A stretch of DNA of 28,847 bases. It comes from SXXH01 sp041165735 (lineage in GTDB: Bacteria > Planctomycetota > UBA1135 > GCA-002686595). The stretch lies in assembly GCA_046341775.1 (NCBI GenBank), contig JBKDQQ010000141.1:1-28847 (forward strand), given 5' to 3'. Under the pieces are notes generated by a model. That model made no database searches, was not told the DNA's origin, and worked only from the letters and a program-made list of their open reading frames with translations. Both the position numbers and the translations under genes were made by a program. Numbering within the stretch: the stretch's first letter is position 1; each line of letters starts with the position of its first letter. Below are positions 8,136 through 15,864 of this stretch, piece by piece.

Positions 8136-8835
8136 CCACTCGCACGCGATGCCGGCCGGGGTCCTCCCGCCGGCCTCGCACCACTTCGAGGACCTCGCCC
8201 AGCAGGAGGAGTCCGAGAAGCTCGGCATGTGGGCCTTCCTGGTGACCGAAGTCATGTTCTTCGGCGCCCTGTTCACGGCCTACACGGTCTACCGGAACCT
8301 GTATCCGGAGGCCTTCATGCTCGCCAGCTCCAACCTGGACTGGAAGCTCGGCGGCCTGAACACGCTGGTGCTGATCGTCTCCTCGCTGACGATGGCGCTG
8401 GCGATCCGCGGCGCGCAGACCGCCAACCGCAAGGTCATGCTGGGCAACCTGGTGCTGACCATGGTCTTCGGCGCGGCCTTCCTCGTGGTCAAGTACTTCG
8501 AGTACTCGCACAAGTACCACGTCAACCTGATGCCGGGTCCGACCTTCGACGTCGCCCACTTCGGCGAGCATGGTCCGCAGGCGCGCATCTTCTTCTCGAT
8601 CTACTTCGCCATGACGGGCCTGCACGCCTTCCACATGATCGTGGGCCTGATCCTGATGGCGTGGATCTACAAGCGCGCGGCCGCGGGCCACTACACCCCC
8701 CAGCGCTACGTGGGGATCGAGAACGCCGGCTTGTACTGGCACTTCGTCGACCTCGTGTGGATCTTCCTCTTCCCCATGCTCTACCTGCTCGGAGCGCACA
8801 CCAGCGGCCTCGGCGCCGGCACCGGAGGACACTGA
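8125..8835 (+). CDS. coxC: Cytochrome c oxidase subunit III
   Basis: 236 residues with about five helices, the short bacterial subunit III/CyoC-like form. Family features include EKLGMWAFLVTEVMFFGALF near the N-terminus, the TGLHAFHMIVGL helix and YWHFVDLVWIFLFPMLYL near the end. The start is a TTG at 8125: a strong AAGGAGG at 8112-8118 sits 6 nt upstream and the frame overlaps the coxA stop by 11 bases. An ATG at 8092 in the same frame would add an Arg-rich leader and a 44-base overlap without a ribosome site, and is less likely. Subunit III stabilises proton pumping by subunit I. Confidence 0.95.
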   Translation: MSADHSHAMPAGVLPPASHHFEDLAQQEESEKLGMWAFLVTEVMFFGALFTAYTVYRNLYPEAFMLASSNLDWKLGGLNTLVLIVSSLTMALAIRGAQTANRKVMLGNLVLTMVFGAAFLVVKYFEYSHKYHVNLMPGPTFDVAHFGEHGPQARIFFSIYFAMTGLHAFHMIVGLILMAWIYKRAAAGHYTPQRYVGIENAGLYWHFVDLVWIFLFPMLYLLGAHTSGLGAGTGGH

Positions 8836-8836
8836 G

Positions 8837-9169
8837 ATGGCCCACGACCACGATCCCGCCCACGGCGCCGCCGGCCACGCCGGAGGCCACCATGTCATGC
8901 CGCTGTCGATCTACTGGGGCGTCTTCCTCGCCCTGGTCGTCGGCACGATCGTCACGGTCTGGAGCGCCACCATCGATCTCGGCGCCCTCAACGTGATCGT
9001 GGCCCTCGTCATCGCCTCGGCCAAGGCGCTGCTCGTCGTGCTGTACTTCATGCACGTCAAGTACGCCTCGAAGCTCACCTGGCTGTTCGTGGCCTCGGGC
9101 TTCTTCTGGCTGCTGATCATGCTCGTGATCACGATGAACGACTACATCAGCCGCGGCTGGCTGCAGTGA
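8837..9169 (+). CDS. coxD: Cytochrome c oxidase subunit IV (caa3/CyoD-like)
   Basis: 110 residues: a His/Gly-rich N-terminus (HDHDPAHGAAGHAGGHH) followed by three hydrophobic helices. The middle one contains ALLVVLYFMHVKYASKLTWL, a signature of the prokaryotic subunit IV family. It is the last cox gene, with GGAGG at 8824-8828 spaced 8 nt from the ATG. Subunit IV is a small structural or assembly subunit without cofactors. The His-rich N-terminus could bind metal but is not a conserved catalytic element; this is only an observation. Confidence 0.92.
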   Translation: MAHDHDPAHGAAGHAGGHHVMPLSIYWGVFLALVVGTIVTVWSATIDLGALNVIVALVIASAKALLVVLYFMHVKYASKLTWLFVASGFFWLLIMLVITMNDYISRGWLQ

Positions 9170-9198
9170 CGGCGCGCGGGCTCGACGGGCCCGCATCC

Positions 9199-9253
9199 GG
9201 CCGCGCGACGCGGCCCGCGAGTTCGAGGACGCGGTGCATCCACCGCGTCCTCG
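9199..9253 (+). terminator. Tandem hairpins ending the respiratory operon
   Basis: A 7-bp GC stem with loop CGA at 9199-9215 is followed by a perfect 13-bp stem (9224-9236 with 9241-9253) and the 4-nt loop CATC. It begins 30 nt after the coxD stop. No U-tract follows (CTTCGCG), so it is either a weak intrinsic terminator or a 3' end-stabilising hairpin. It separates the respiratory operon from the lipid cluster. Confidence 0.65.
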
Positions 9254-9299
9254 CTTCGCGTATACGGGATCCCGCGGTCCCTTGGCCGCCGCCCTCCCC

Positions 9300-10103
9300 A
9301 TGCCCACGACCTCCCTGCTGCAGCCCGCCCAATGGCAGGCGCTGGTCGTCGGAGCGGCGCTGGCCGCGGCCACCATGCTCGTGCTGTGGCTGCGCCAACT
9401 GCGCACGCGGGACGCCACCGCGGTCGACATCGCCTGGGCCGCGAACCTCGCGGGACTGGCGATGCTCTACGCGGCGTTGTCGGACGCGCCCGCCGGCAGG
9501 CGTTGGATGGTGGCCCTGTGCGGGGGCGCCTGGGGCCTGCGCCTCGCCTGGCACCTGCTGCGCCACCGCGTCGGCAAGGGCGAGGACGGGCGCTACGCGA
9601 CGTTGCGCGCGTCGTGGGGCGACTCGGCCGACTCCAAGTTCCTCGTCTTCTTCCTGGCGCAGGCGCTGCTCGACGCGCTCCTTTCGCTGCCGTTCCTGCT
9701 CGCCGCGTTCCACGCCGATCTCGCGTTCCATTGGACGGAGCTCCTCGGCGCGGCCGTGGTGCTCGTCGCCGTGGTCGGCGAGTCCACGGCGGACGCGCAG
9801 CTCGAGCGGTTCAAGCGCCGGCCCGACGCGCGCGGCAGGACCTGCCGCGCGGGCCTGTGGCGCTATTCGCGCCATCCGAACTACTTCTTCGAGTGGAGCG
9901 CGTGGATCGGCTTCGCCTTGCTGGCGACGAGCGCGCCGCTCGGATGGATCGCGTGGTTCGCGCCGCTCCTGATGCTGTACTTGCTGTTCAAGGTCACCGG
10001 CATCCCCGCCACCGAGGCCCAGGCGCTGCGCACGCGCGGCGACGACTATCGCGAGTACCAGCGCACGACGAGCGTGTTCGTGCCGTGGTTCCCGCGCCGC
10101 TGA
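9300..10103 (+). CDS. DUF1295 / steroid 5-alpha-reductase-like membrane protein
   Basis: 267 residues, polytopic. The family signature is in the C-terminal half: LERFKRRPDARGRTCRAGLW followed by RYSRHPNYFFEWSAWIGFAL, then GIPATEAQALRTRGDDYREY near the end, all typical of the DUF1295 branch of the isoprenylcysteine methyltransferase/5-alpha-reductase superfamily. Such proteins often sit beside CFA-like methyltransferases. A NADPH-dependent reduction of an acyl intermediate is plausible but unproven. I chose ATG 9300 because the open frame further upstream runs through the operon-terminating hairpin. A TATACG box at 9261-9266 is a weak promoter candidate. Confidence 0.88.
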   Translation: MPTTSLLQPAQWQALVVGAALAAATMLVLWLRQLRTRDATAVDIAWAANLAGLAMLYAALSDAPAGRRWMVALCGGAWGLRLAWHLLRHRVGKGEDGRYATLRASWGDSADSKFLVFFLAQALLDALLSLPFLLAAFHADLAFHWTELLGAAVVLVAVVGESTADAQLERFKRRPDARGRTCRAGLWRYSRHPNYFFEWSAWIGFALLATSAPLGWIAWFAPLLMLYLLFKVTGIPATEAQALRTRGDDYREYQRTTSVFVPWFPRR

Positions 10104-10108
10104 ACACG

Positions 10109-10129
10109 CGCGGGCCGCTCCGGCCCGCG
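10109..10129 (+). other. Intercistronic GC hairpin
   Basis: A perfect 9-bp stem (10109-10117 with 10121-10129) and a CTC loop lie between the DUF1295 stop and the Shine-Dalgarno of the next gene. There is no T tract. It could attenuate transcription or stabilise an mRNA end; chance formation is possible at this GC content. Confidence 0.4.
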
Positions 10130-10149
10130 ACCAAGGAGGACGCACGACG

Positions 10150-11178
10150 ATGTGGTACGAGAAGCTGATCGACGCGGGCCGGGTGCCGGACGCGGTGCTG
10201 CGCATGGGCATCCGCAAGTTGCTGTCCGACCGCCTGCGCGAGGAGGACATGGGCGACGTGGAGGCGCAGCGCCAGCGCCTGGCGGCCTTCGTGGCCGAGC
10301 TGCGCCGCTCGCCCATCGCAGTGCACGCGAAGGAGGCCAACGAACAGCACTACGAGTTGCCGACGGAGTTCTACCAGTCGTGCCTGGGGCCGCGACTGAA
10401 GTACTCGTCGGGCTACTACCCGACGGGCCGCGAGAACCTCGCCCAGGGCGAAGAGGCCATGCTCGAGCTGTCGTGCGAGCGCGCGCAACTGCAGGACGGC
10501 ATGGAGGTGCTCGACCTCGGCTGCGGTTGGGGATCGATGTCGTTCTGGATCGCGGAGCACTTCCCGAACTGCCGCATCCTCGCCGTCAGCAACAGCGCCG
10601 TGCAGCGCCGGCACATCGAGGCCGAGCGTGAGCGTCGCGGGGCGAGGAACCTCGAGGTCGTCACCTGCAACATGGTCGACTTCCAGACCGAGCGCCGCTT
10701 CGACCGCGTCATCTCGGTCGAGATGTTCGAGCACATGAAGAACTACGAGCTGCTCCTGCGGCGCGTCGCGTCGTGGCTGCGACAGGACGGCAAGCTGTTC
10801 GTGCACATCTTCACGCACAAGGAATACGCCTACCCCTTCGAGACCGCCGGCTCCGACGATTGGATGGGGCGCCACTTCTTCACAGGCGGCAACATGCCCT
10901 CCGACGACCTGCTGCTCTACTTCCAGGACGACCTGCGCATCGTCGACCATTGGCGCGTCTCGGGCCTGCACTACGGACGCACCTCGGAGCAGTGGCTGGA
11001 GAACCTCGACCGCAACCGCGCGGCGGTGGAGCCGCTCTTCCGCGCCGTGTACGGCGCCGGCAAGGAGTCCGCGTGGATCGAGCGCTGGCGCGTGTTCTTC
11101 ATGGCGTGCGCGGAGCTCTGGAACTATCGTGGTGGGCAGGAATGGATGGTCAGCCATTACCTCTTCCGGCGCCCGTAG
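10150..11178 (+). CDS. CFA / coclaurine-N-methyltransferase-like SAM methyltransferase
   Basis: 342 residues, a Cfa-superfamily SAM-dependent methyltransferase. Motif I is L121-D-L-G-C-G-W-G-S129. E194 (SVEMFEHM) and H219 (FVHIF) align with the E. coli Cfa bicarbonate residues E239 and H266, but the position of C139 reads Ser (Y85-S-S87-G). The segment from F243, FFTGGNMPSDDLLLYFQDDL, and HWRVSGLHYGRTSEQWLENLD closely resemble plant coclaurine N-methyltransferases, a Cfa offshoot. In this gene context an acyl-lipid substrate is more likely than an alkaloid. AAGGAGG at 10133-10139 is 10 nt before ATG 10150, one of the few good ribosome sites in the window. Confidence 0.9.
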   Translation: MWYEKLIDAGRVPDAVLRMGIRKLLSDRLREEDMGDVEAQRQRLAAFVAELRRSPIAVHAKEANEQHYELPTEFYQSCLGPRLKYSSGYYPTGRENLAQGEEAMLELSCERAQLQDGMEVLDLGCGWGSMSFWIAEHFPNCRILAVSNSAVQRRHIEAERERRGARNLEVVTCNMVDFQTERRFDRVISVEMFEHMKNYELLLRRVASWLRQDGKLFVHIFTHKEYAYPFETAGSDDWMGRHFFTGGNMPSDDLLLYFQDDLRIVDHWRVSGLHYGRTSEQWLENLDRNRAAVEPLFRAVYGAGKESAWIERWRVFFMACAELWNYRGGQEWMVSHYLFRRP

Positions 11179-11230
11179 GCGCGGAGGGGGATCGGCGCGA
11201 CGCTCCGGCCCGACTCCCGCCCCGCCCGCG

Positions 11231-12199
11231 ATGACCTCCCCCGCCCCCACCGCACGCGCTTCCGCGCCCGAGGCGCCCGCGCGCTCGATCGCCCTCGTAC
11301 GCTGGTTCGACTCATGGGCCGGCAGCGAGCACATCCGCGCCGACGAGCCGCAGCGCGTCGACTGGGTGCGTTGCATCCCCTTCGCGTTGATGCACCTCGC
11401 CTGCTTCGCGGTGCTGTGGACCGGCTGGTCGACGTTCGCCGTGGGCTGGGCCGTGGCGCTCTACGTGGTGCGCATGTTCGCCATCACGGGCTTCTACCAC
11501 CGCTACTTCAGCCACCGCACCTTCAAGACCACGCGCGCGGGCCAGTTCGCCTTCGCGCTGCTGGGCGCCTCCTCGATCCAACGCGGACCGCTGTGGTGGG
11601 CCGCGCACCATCGCCGCCACCATCGCCACAGCGACGAACCGGTCGACGTGCATTCGCCGCTGCACCACGGCTTCCTGTGGAGCCACATCGGCTGGATCTG
11701 CTCGCGCGCGAACTTCCCCACCCACCTCGCCGAGGTCCCCGACCTCGCCAAGTACCCCGAGCTGCGCGTCCTCGATCGGTTCGACATCCTCGTGCCCGCG
11801 CTGCTGCTGGCCTGCTCGCTCGGACTGGGCGAGGCCCTGCAGGCATGGGCGCCCCACCTGGGCGTCGACGGCTGGCAGCTGCTGGCTTGGACGGTGTTGT
11901 CGACGGTGGTGCTCTACCACGGCACGTTCACCATCAACTCGCTCTCGCACGTCTTCGGCACGCGCCGCTTCGCGACCAAGGACGGCAGCCGCAACAACCC
12001 GATCCTCGCCGTCATCACGCTGGGCGAAGGGTGGCACAACAACCACCACCACTACCCGATGACCGCGCGGCAGGGCTTCCGCTGGTGGGAGTACGACCCG
12101 ACCTGGTACGGGCTGGTGGCCTTGTCGTGGCTGGGCCTCGTCTGGGACCTGAGGCCCGTCCCGGCGCACGTCCTCGACATGCGTCGCGCCGACCGCTGA
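11231..12199 (+). CDS. Acyl-CoA / acyl-lipid delta-9-type fatty acid desaturase
   Basis: 322 residues, membrane di-iron desaturase. All three histidine boxes are present: H90-R-Y-F-S-H95, H126-H-R-R-H130-H-R-H133 and H269-N-N-H272-H-H274-YP, between hydrophobic helices. It is expected to place a double bond in a saturated acyl chain using oxygen and an electron donor, creating the olefin that Cfa-type methyltransferases act on. The ATG at 11231 was chosen because the open frame before it overlaps the preceding gene and carries no family residues. There is no Shine-Dalgarno. It starts 52 bp after the upstream methyltransferase, so it is probably in the same transcript. Confidence 0.94.
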   Translation: MTSPAPTARASAPEAPARSIALVRWFDSWAGSEHIRADEPQRVDWVRCIPFALMHLACFAVLWTGWSTFAVGWAVALYVVRMFAITGFYHRYFSHRTFKTTRAGQFAFALLGASSIQRGPLWWAAHHRRHHRHSDEPVDVHSPLHHGFLWSHIGWICSRANFPTHLAEVPDLAKYPELRVLDRFDILVPALLLACSLGLGEALQAWAPHLGVDGWQLLAWTVLSTVVLYHGTFTINSLSHVFGTRRFATKDGSRNNPILAVITLGEGWHNNHHHYPMTARQGFRWWEYDPTWYGLVALSWLGLVWDLRPVPAHVLDMRRADR

Positions 12200-12367
12200 G
12201 GTCGCGCCCGCCGCGCCGCGCGCGCCGAACCGCCCGCATCCGATTGGACGGCGGACGCCGAGGGTCGGCGGGGTAGGCTGTGGGCCCGTCCCGCGGCGCC
12301 CAAGGTGCGCCGGGCGCCCGTGGCCGCCAGCTCGGCCGTCGCCGCATCCGAACGCCACCGACGGGCG

Positions 12368-12379
12368 TAGAAATCGGAC
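12368..12379 (+). promoter_or_regulatory. Candidate -10 box of a leaderless promoter (FAD oxidase gene)
   Basis: TAGAAA at 12368-12373 lies 6 nt before ATG 12380, the same layout as the boxes at 15853, 17974, 22478 and 25203. A second TAGGCT at 12274-12279, in the 180-bp gap after the desaturase, could drive a transcript with a leader of about 95 nt. No convincing -35 is visible for either. Otherwise the gap holds only GC-rich sequence. Confidence 0.4.
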
Positions 12380-13699
12380 ATGAAGGTCGCCATCGTCGGA
12401 ACCGGGATCTCCGGAGCGCTCGTCGCCGCGCTGCTGCACGGCGCGCACGACATCGTCGTGCACGAGGCCGACGAGCGCGTGGGCGGCCACACGCACACGC
12501 ACGACATCGAGGAGGACGGGCCCGGCGGCCGCCGCACCGTGCGCGTCGACACCGGGTTCATCGTCTACAACGACTGGACGTACCCGAACTTCATCGAGCT
12601 GCTCTCGACGCTCGGCGTCGCCACGAAGGCGAGCGACATGAGCTTCAGCGTGCGCAGCAAGGACGAGGACTTCGAGTACAACGGCCACACGCTGAACACG
12701 CTCTTCGCGCAGCGCTCGAACATCCTGCGGCCCTCGTTCCACGGGATGATCCTCGACATCCTGCGCTTCAACAAGGAGGCGCGGCGACTCCTCGACGCGC
12801 CCGACGACGGGACGACGCTGGGCGAGTACCTCGATCGCGGGCGCTACGGACGCGCCTTCGTCGAGCGCTACATCCTGCCCATGGCAGGGGCCATCTGGAG
12901 CGCGGACGCGGCCTCCATGCGCGAGGTGCCGGCGCGCTGGTTCGCGCGATTCTTCGAGAACCACGGGATGCTCTCGGTCGATCGCCGTCCGACTTGGCGC
13001 GTGATCGAGGGCGGCTCGCAGCGCTACCACGAAGCGTTGCGCGCGCCGTGGGCCGACCGCATCCGCGCCGGCGCGCCGGTCTCGCGCATCCGCCGCCACG
13101 CCGACCACGTGGAGGTCGAGAGCCTCGGACGGGTCGAGTCGTACGACCAGGTCGTCGTGGCCGCCCACAGCGACCAGGCGTTGGCGATGCTCGCCGACCC
13201 CTCCGCGGCGGAGCGCGAGGTGCTGGGGGCGATCCCCTACCGCCGCAACGTCGCGCTGCTCCACGTGGACGAGGCCGTCATGCCGCGGCGCAAGCTGGCG
13301 TGGGCCGCCTGGAACCACCACCTCGGCGGCGAACGCGACGGCACCTGCGCGGTGACCTATTGGATGAACAAGCTGCAGGGGCTCGACGCGCGCCGGCAGT
13401 ACTTCACGACCCTCAACGACGAATCCTCGGTGGATCCCGCCAAGGTCCTGAGGCGCATGGTGTACCACCATCCGGTGTACAGCCCGCGCGGCGTGGCGGC
13501 GCAGGCTCGTTGGGCCGACGTCAACGGCGTGCGCAGGACGTGGTACGCGGGCGCCTGGTGGGGCTTCGGCTTCCACGAGGACGGCGTGAAGAGCGCCCTG
13601 GCCGTGGCGGAGCGCTTCGGCCGGCGCATCTCCGACTTGAAGGCGCCGGGCGCCGCGCCGGAGCGCCGGACCCGCGCCGCGGAAGCGGTGCTGGCGTGA
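12380..13699 (+). CDS. FAD-dependent amine oxidase-like oxidoreductase of the DUF1365/CFA cluster
   Basis: 439 residues. The N-terminus is a Rossmann dinucleotide fold (MKVAIVGTGISGALVAALL) with a second GG motif (ADERVGGHTHTHDIE). The conserved DTGFIVYNDWTYPNFIELL segment and the C-terminal YAGAWWGFGFHEDGVKSALA, which closes the FAD site, are hallmarks of the amine oxidase-like family found next to DUF1365 and Cfa-like genes in many bacteria. It probably oxidises or reduces (saturates or desaturates) a lipid-bound acyl intermediate; the precise reaction is unknown. The stop overlaps the GTGA start of the next gene. Confidence 0.92.
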   Translation: MKVAIVGTGISGALVAALLHGAHDIVVHEADERVGGHTHTHDIEEDGPGGRRTVRVDTGFIVYNDWTYPNFIELLSTLGVATKASDMSFSVRSKDEDFEYNGHTLNTLFAQRSNILRPSFHGMILDILRFNKEARRLLDAPDDGTTLGEYLDRGRYGRAFVERYILPMAGAIWSADAASMREVPARWFARFFENHGMLSVDRRPTWRVIEGGSQRYHEALRAPWADRIRAGAPVSRIRRHADHVEVESLGRVESYDQVVVAAHSDQALAMLADPSAAEREVLGAIPYRRNVALLHVDEAVMPRRKLAWAAWNHHLGGERDGTCAVTYWMNKLQGLDARRQYFTTLNDESSVDPAKVLRRMVYHHPVYSPRGVAAQARWADVNGVRRTWYAGAWWGFGFHEDGVKSALAVAERFGRRISDLKAPGAAPERRTRAAEAVLA

Positions 13700-14538
13700 A
13701 GGCCGAGGCGGCGAACGTGTCAATTACTTTTGACAGCGCGCCGACGGTGGCGCGGGACGGCGGCGACGAAGCCACCTGCCTCTGGGAGGGCAAGGTGCGC
13801 CATCGCCGTCGGGCGCCGCGTCCGCACGCCTTCAGGCACGCCTTGTACCTGGCCGGCCTCGACGGCGACGATCCGGAGGAGCTGTGCCGGCGCAGCTGGC
13901 TGTGGTCGGCCCGTCGCCCGGCCCCGGTGCGCTACCGTCGCGAGGACTACCTCGCTCCGCGCGAGCTTGGACTCGGCGACGCGGCGCGCCAATTGGTCGA
14001 GCGGGAGCACGGAGAACGCCCGCGGGGCAAGGTGCTCGTGCTGACGCACCTGCGCCACTACGGGCACGTGTTCAATCCGGTGAGCTTCTACCTGCTGCAC
14101 GACGAGCGCGGCGATCTGCGCGCGGTGGTGGCCGAGATCACGAACACGCCGTGGTTCGAGCGGCGCGCCTACTGCCTGCACGTCAAGGACGCGCAACGAC
14201 GCGGCCGCAGTTGGCGCTGGCGCTTCAAGAAGGACTTCCACGTCTCGCCCTTCCTGCCCATGGACATGGACTACGACTGGCTGGTGGCTACCCCGCCCGG
14301 CCGCGTGGTGGTCCACATGGAGAACCGGCGCGGCGGCGAGCTGGTCTTCGACGCGACGCTGTGCCTGCGCCGGAAGCCCGCCACCGGGCCGAACCTGGCG
14401 CTCGCGCTCGTGCGTCATCCCTGGATCACGGGCAAGGTCGTGGCCGCCATCCATTGGCACGCCTTGCGCCTCTGGCTGAAGCGCATCCCCTTCTTCGAGC
14501 ACCCCAAATGGCACAGACCCTCGTCCGCAACACCCTGA
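13696..14538 (+). CDS. DUF1365 family protein
   Basis: 280 residues if started at GTG 13696, which overlaps the preceding stop by 4 nt. The family core begins at CLWEGKVRHRRRAPRPHAFR and includes LRHYGHVFNPVSFYLLHDE, VVAEITNTPWFERRAYCLHV and KKDFHVSPFLPMDMDYDW, all diagnostic of DUF1365. The biochemical role is unknown; the gene almost always travels with an FAD amine oxidase-like gene and a Cfa-like methyltransferase. In-frame GTG codons at 13717 and 13747 are alternatives. The last would leave the TGTCAA-N6-TTGACA dyad (13718-13735) upstream of the gene rather than inside it. It overlaps the next gene by 31 nt. Confidence 0.9.
   Translation: MKAEAANVSITFDSAPTVARDGGDEATCLWEGKVRHRRRAPRPHAFRHALYLAGLDGDDPEELCRRSWLWSARRPAPVRYRREDYLAPRELGLGDAARQLVEREHGERPRGKVLVLTHLRHYGHVFNPVSFYLLHDERGDLRAVVAEITNTPWFERRAYCLHVKDAQRRGRSWRWRFKKDFHVSPFLPMDMDYDWLVATPPGRVVVHMENRRGGELVFDATLCLRRKPATGPNLALALVRHPWITGKVVAAIHWHALRLWLKRIPFFEHPKWHRPSSATP
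13718..13735. promoter_or_regulatory. AT-rich dyad TGTCAA-N6-TTGACA, copy 1
   Basis: TGTCAATTACTTTTGACA has 6-bp perfect arms around a 6-nt centre and is conspicuously AT-rich for this genome. It sits at the FAD oxidase/DUF1365 junction. The same arms and spacing recur at 23120-23137. It could be a dimeric repressor site, and the right arm is a perfect TTGACA -35 element, although no -10 follows at the right distance. Confidence 0.45.
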
Positions 14539-15815
14539 TCGACGCCACGCGCTTCCCCGTGTCCTCGCGCGCCCTCGTGTCGCGCGCCGGCCCCGTGCAA
14601 TCCGCGGCGCGCGCCGCGGTGCTCGGCAAGTTGTCGCGCCTCGCGGAAGGCGAGATCCGCTTCGTCGACGGGCGCGAGGCGCGGACCTACGGCCGCCGCG
14701 GCGGCGAGTTCGACCTCTCGGCGGAAGTGGTCGTGCGCGATCCGGCCATGTGGCCGCTGGTCGCGCTGGGCGGCACGGTGGGCGCCGCCGAGGCCTACAT
14801 CGAAGGCATGTGGGACGTCGACGACCTGACGGCGCTGGTGCGCATCTTCGCGCGCAACCGCGCGCTCGTCGACGGCATGGAGACGGGCTTCGCGCGCCTC
14901 GCCGCGCCGCTGCACAAGGCGTACCACCTGCTGCGCGACAACACTCGCCGCGGCGCCCGGAAGAACATCGTCGCCCACTACGACCTCGGCAACGAGTTCT
15001 ACAAGCTGTTCCTCGATCCCACGCTGACCTACTCGGCGGGCATCTTCGAGCGCGAGGACTCGACCATGGAGGAGGCCTCCCTGGCGAAGATCGACCGCCT
15101 GTGCGAGAAGCTCGACCTCGGACCGCGGCACCACCTGCTCGAGGTAGGGACGGGCTGGGGTGCCTTCGCGATCCGTGCCGCGCAGACGCGCGGATGCCGG
15201 GTGACGACGACGACCATCTCGCGCGAGCAGCATCGGCTCGCCAAGGAGCGCGTGCAGGCCGCCGGGTTGGCCGATCGCATCGAGGTCCTCGAGGAGGACT
15301 ACCGCGACCTGCGCGGGTCCTACGACCGCATCGTCAGCGTCGAGATGATCGAGGCCGTCGGCCATCCGTACTACGAGGAGTACTTCCGCGCGCTGGGCCG
15401 GCTGCTGAAGCCGGATGGGATGTGCGCCATCCAGGCCATCACCATCCAGGACCAGCAGTACGACGAGGCCGCGCGCAGCGTCGACTTCATCCAACGCTAC
15501 GTCTTCCCCGGCTCGACCATCCCGAGCATCACGCGCATCCTCGGCGCCGCGACCAAGTCCAGCGACCTGAAGCTGACGCACCTCGAGGACATGACGCCCC
15601 ACTACGCCACGACCCTGCGGCTGTGGCGCGAGCGGTTCCACGAGAACCTTCCTGCCGTGCGCGCGCTGGGCCAGTCCGAGGCCTTCACGCGCCTGTGGAC
15701 CTACTACCTGTGCTACTGCGAGGGCGGCTTCGCCGAACGCGCCATCGGCTCGGTCCAGCTCCTGTTCGCCAAGCCGAAGAACCGTCGGGACCCGATCCTG
15801 CCGCGACTCGGCTGA
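14508..15815 (+). CDS. Cfa-like SAM-dependent acyl-lipid methyltransferase
   Basis: 435 residues, COG2230 cyclopropane-fatty-acyl-phospholipid synthase family. It has the N-terminal lipid-binding region with GGTVGAAEAYIEGMWDVDDL, then HYDLGNEFYKLFLDPTLTYS, SAM motif E212-V-G-T-G-W-G218, and the C-terminal LCYCEGGFAERAI (C402-E405). E282 (SVEMIEAVG) and Y366 align with the E. coli Cfa residues E239 and Y317. However, C139 is replaced by A177 (YSAGIF) and H266 by Q309 (IQAITI), so two bicarbonate-site residues are missing. It may therefore make a methyl or methylene branch rather than a cyclopropane. The ATG overlaps DUF1365 by 31 nt, so translation is probably coupled. Confidence 0.92.
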   Translation: MAQTLVRNTLIDATRFPVSSRALVSRAGPVQSAARAAVLGKLSRLAEGEIRFVDGREARTYGRRGGEFDLSAEVVVRDPAMWPLVALGGTVGAAEAYIEGMWDVDDLTALVRIFARNRALVDGMETGFARLAAPLHKAYHLLRDNTRRGARKNIVAHYDLGNEFYKLFLDPTLTYSAGIFEREDSTMEEASLAKIDRLCEKLDLGPRHHLLEVGTGWGAFAIRAAQTRGCRVTTTTISREQHRLAKERVQAAGLADRIEVLEEDYRDLRGSYDRIVSVEMIEAVGHPYYEEYFRALGRLLKPDGMCAIQAITIQDQQYDEAARSVDFIQRYVFPGSTIPSITRILGAATKSSDLKLTHLEDMTPHYATTLRLWRERFHENLPAVRALGQSEAFTRLWTYYLCYCEGGFAERAIGSVQLLFAKPKNRRDPILPRLG

Positions 15816-15852
15816 TCGGCCGCGAGCGCTCGCCGTCGCGCCGGCCGGACAC

Positions 15853-15864
15853 TAGGCTGGGCGC
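15853..15864 (+). promoter_or_regulatory. Candidate -10 box of a leaderless promoter (CAP-domain gene)
   Basis: TAGGCT at 15853-15858 is followed by 6 nt and then ATG 15865, so transcription starting about 7 nt after the box would begin at the start codon. There is no Shine-Dalgarno before this gene. A GCGAGCGCTCGC palindrome at 15822-15833 lies between it and the previous stop. Confidence 0.5.

Noticed and set aside
12280..13695. N-terminal extension of DUF1365 upstream to 12280
   Set aside because: The extension lies over the FAD oxidase gene in another frame and is Arg-rich. The DUF1365 core starts after 13747.
11312..13723. An 803-codon - strand frame opposite the desaturase and FAD oxidase genes
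   Set aside because: Antisense shadow of two genes with complete catalytic motifs; composition is Arg/Ala/His-rich and unrelated to any family.
15822..15833. GCGAGCGCTCGC as terminator of the lipid operon
   Set aside because: Zero-loop 12-bp palindrome would leave a stem of about 4 bp and no T tract follows; too weak to call.
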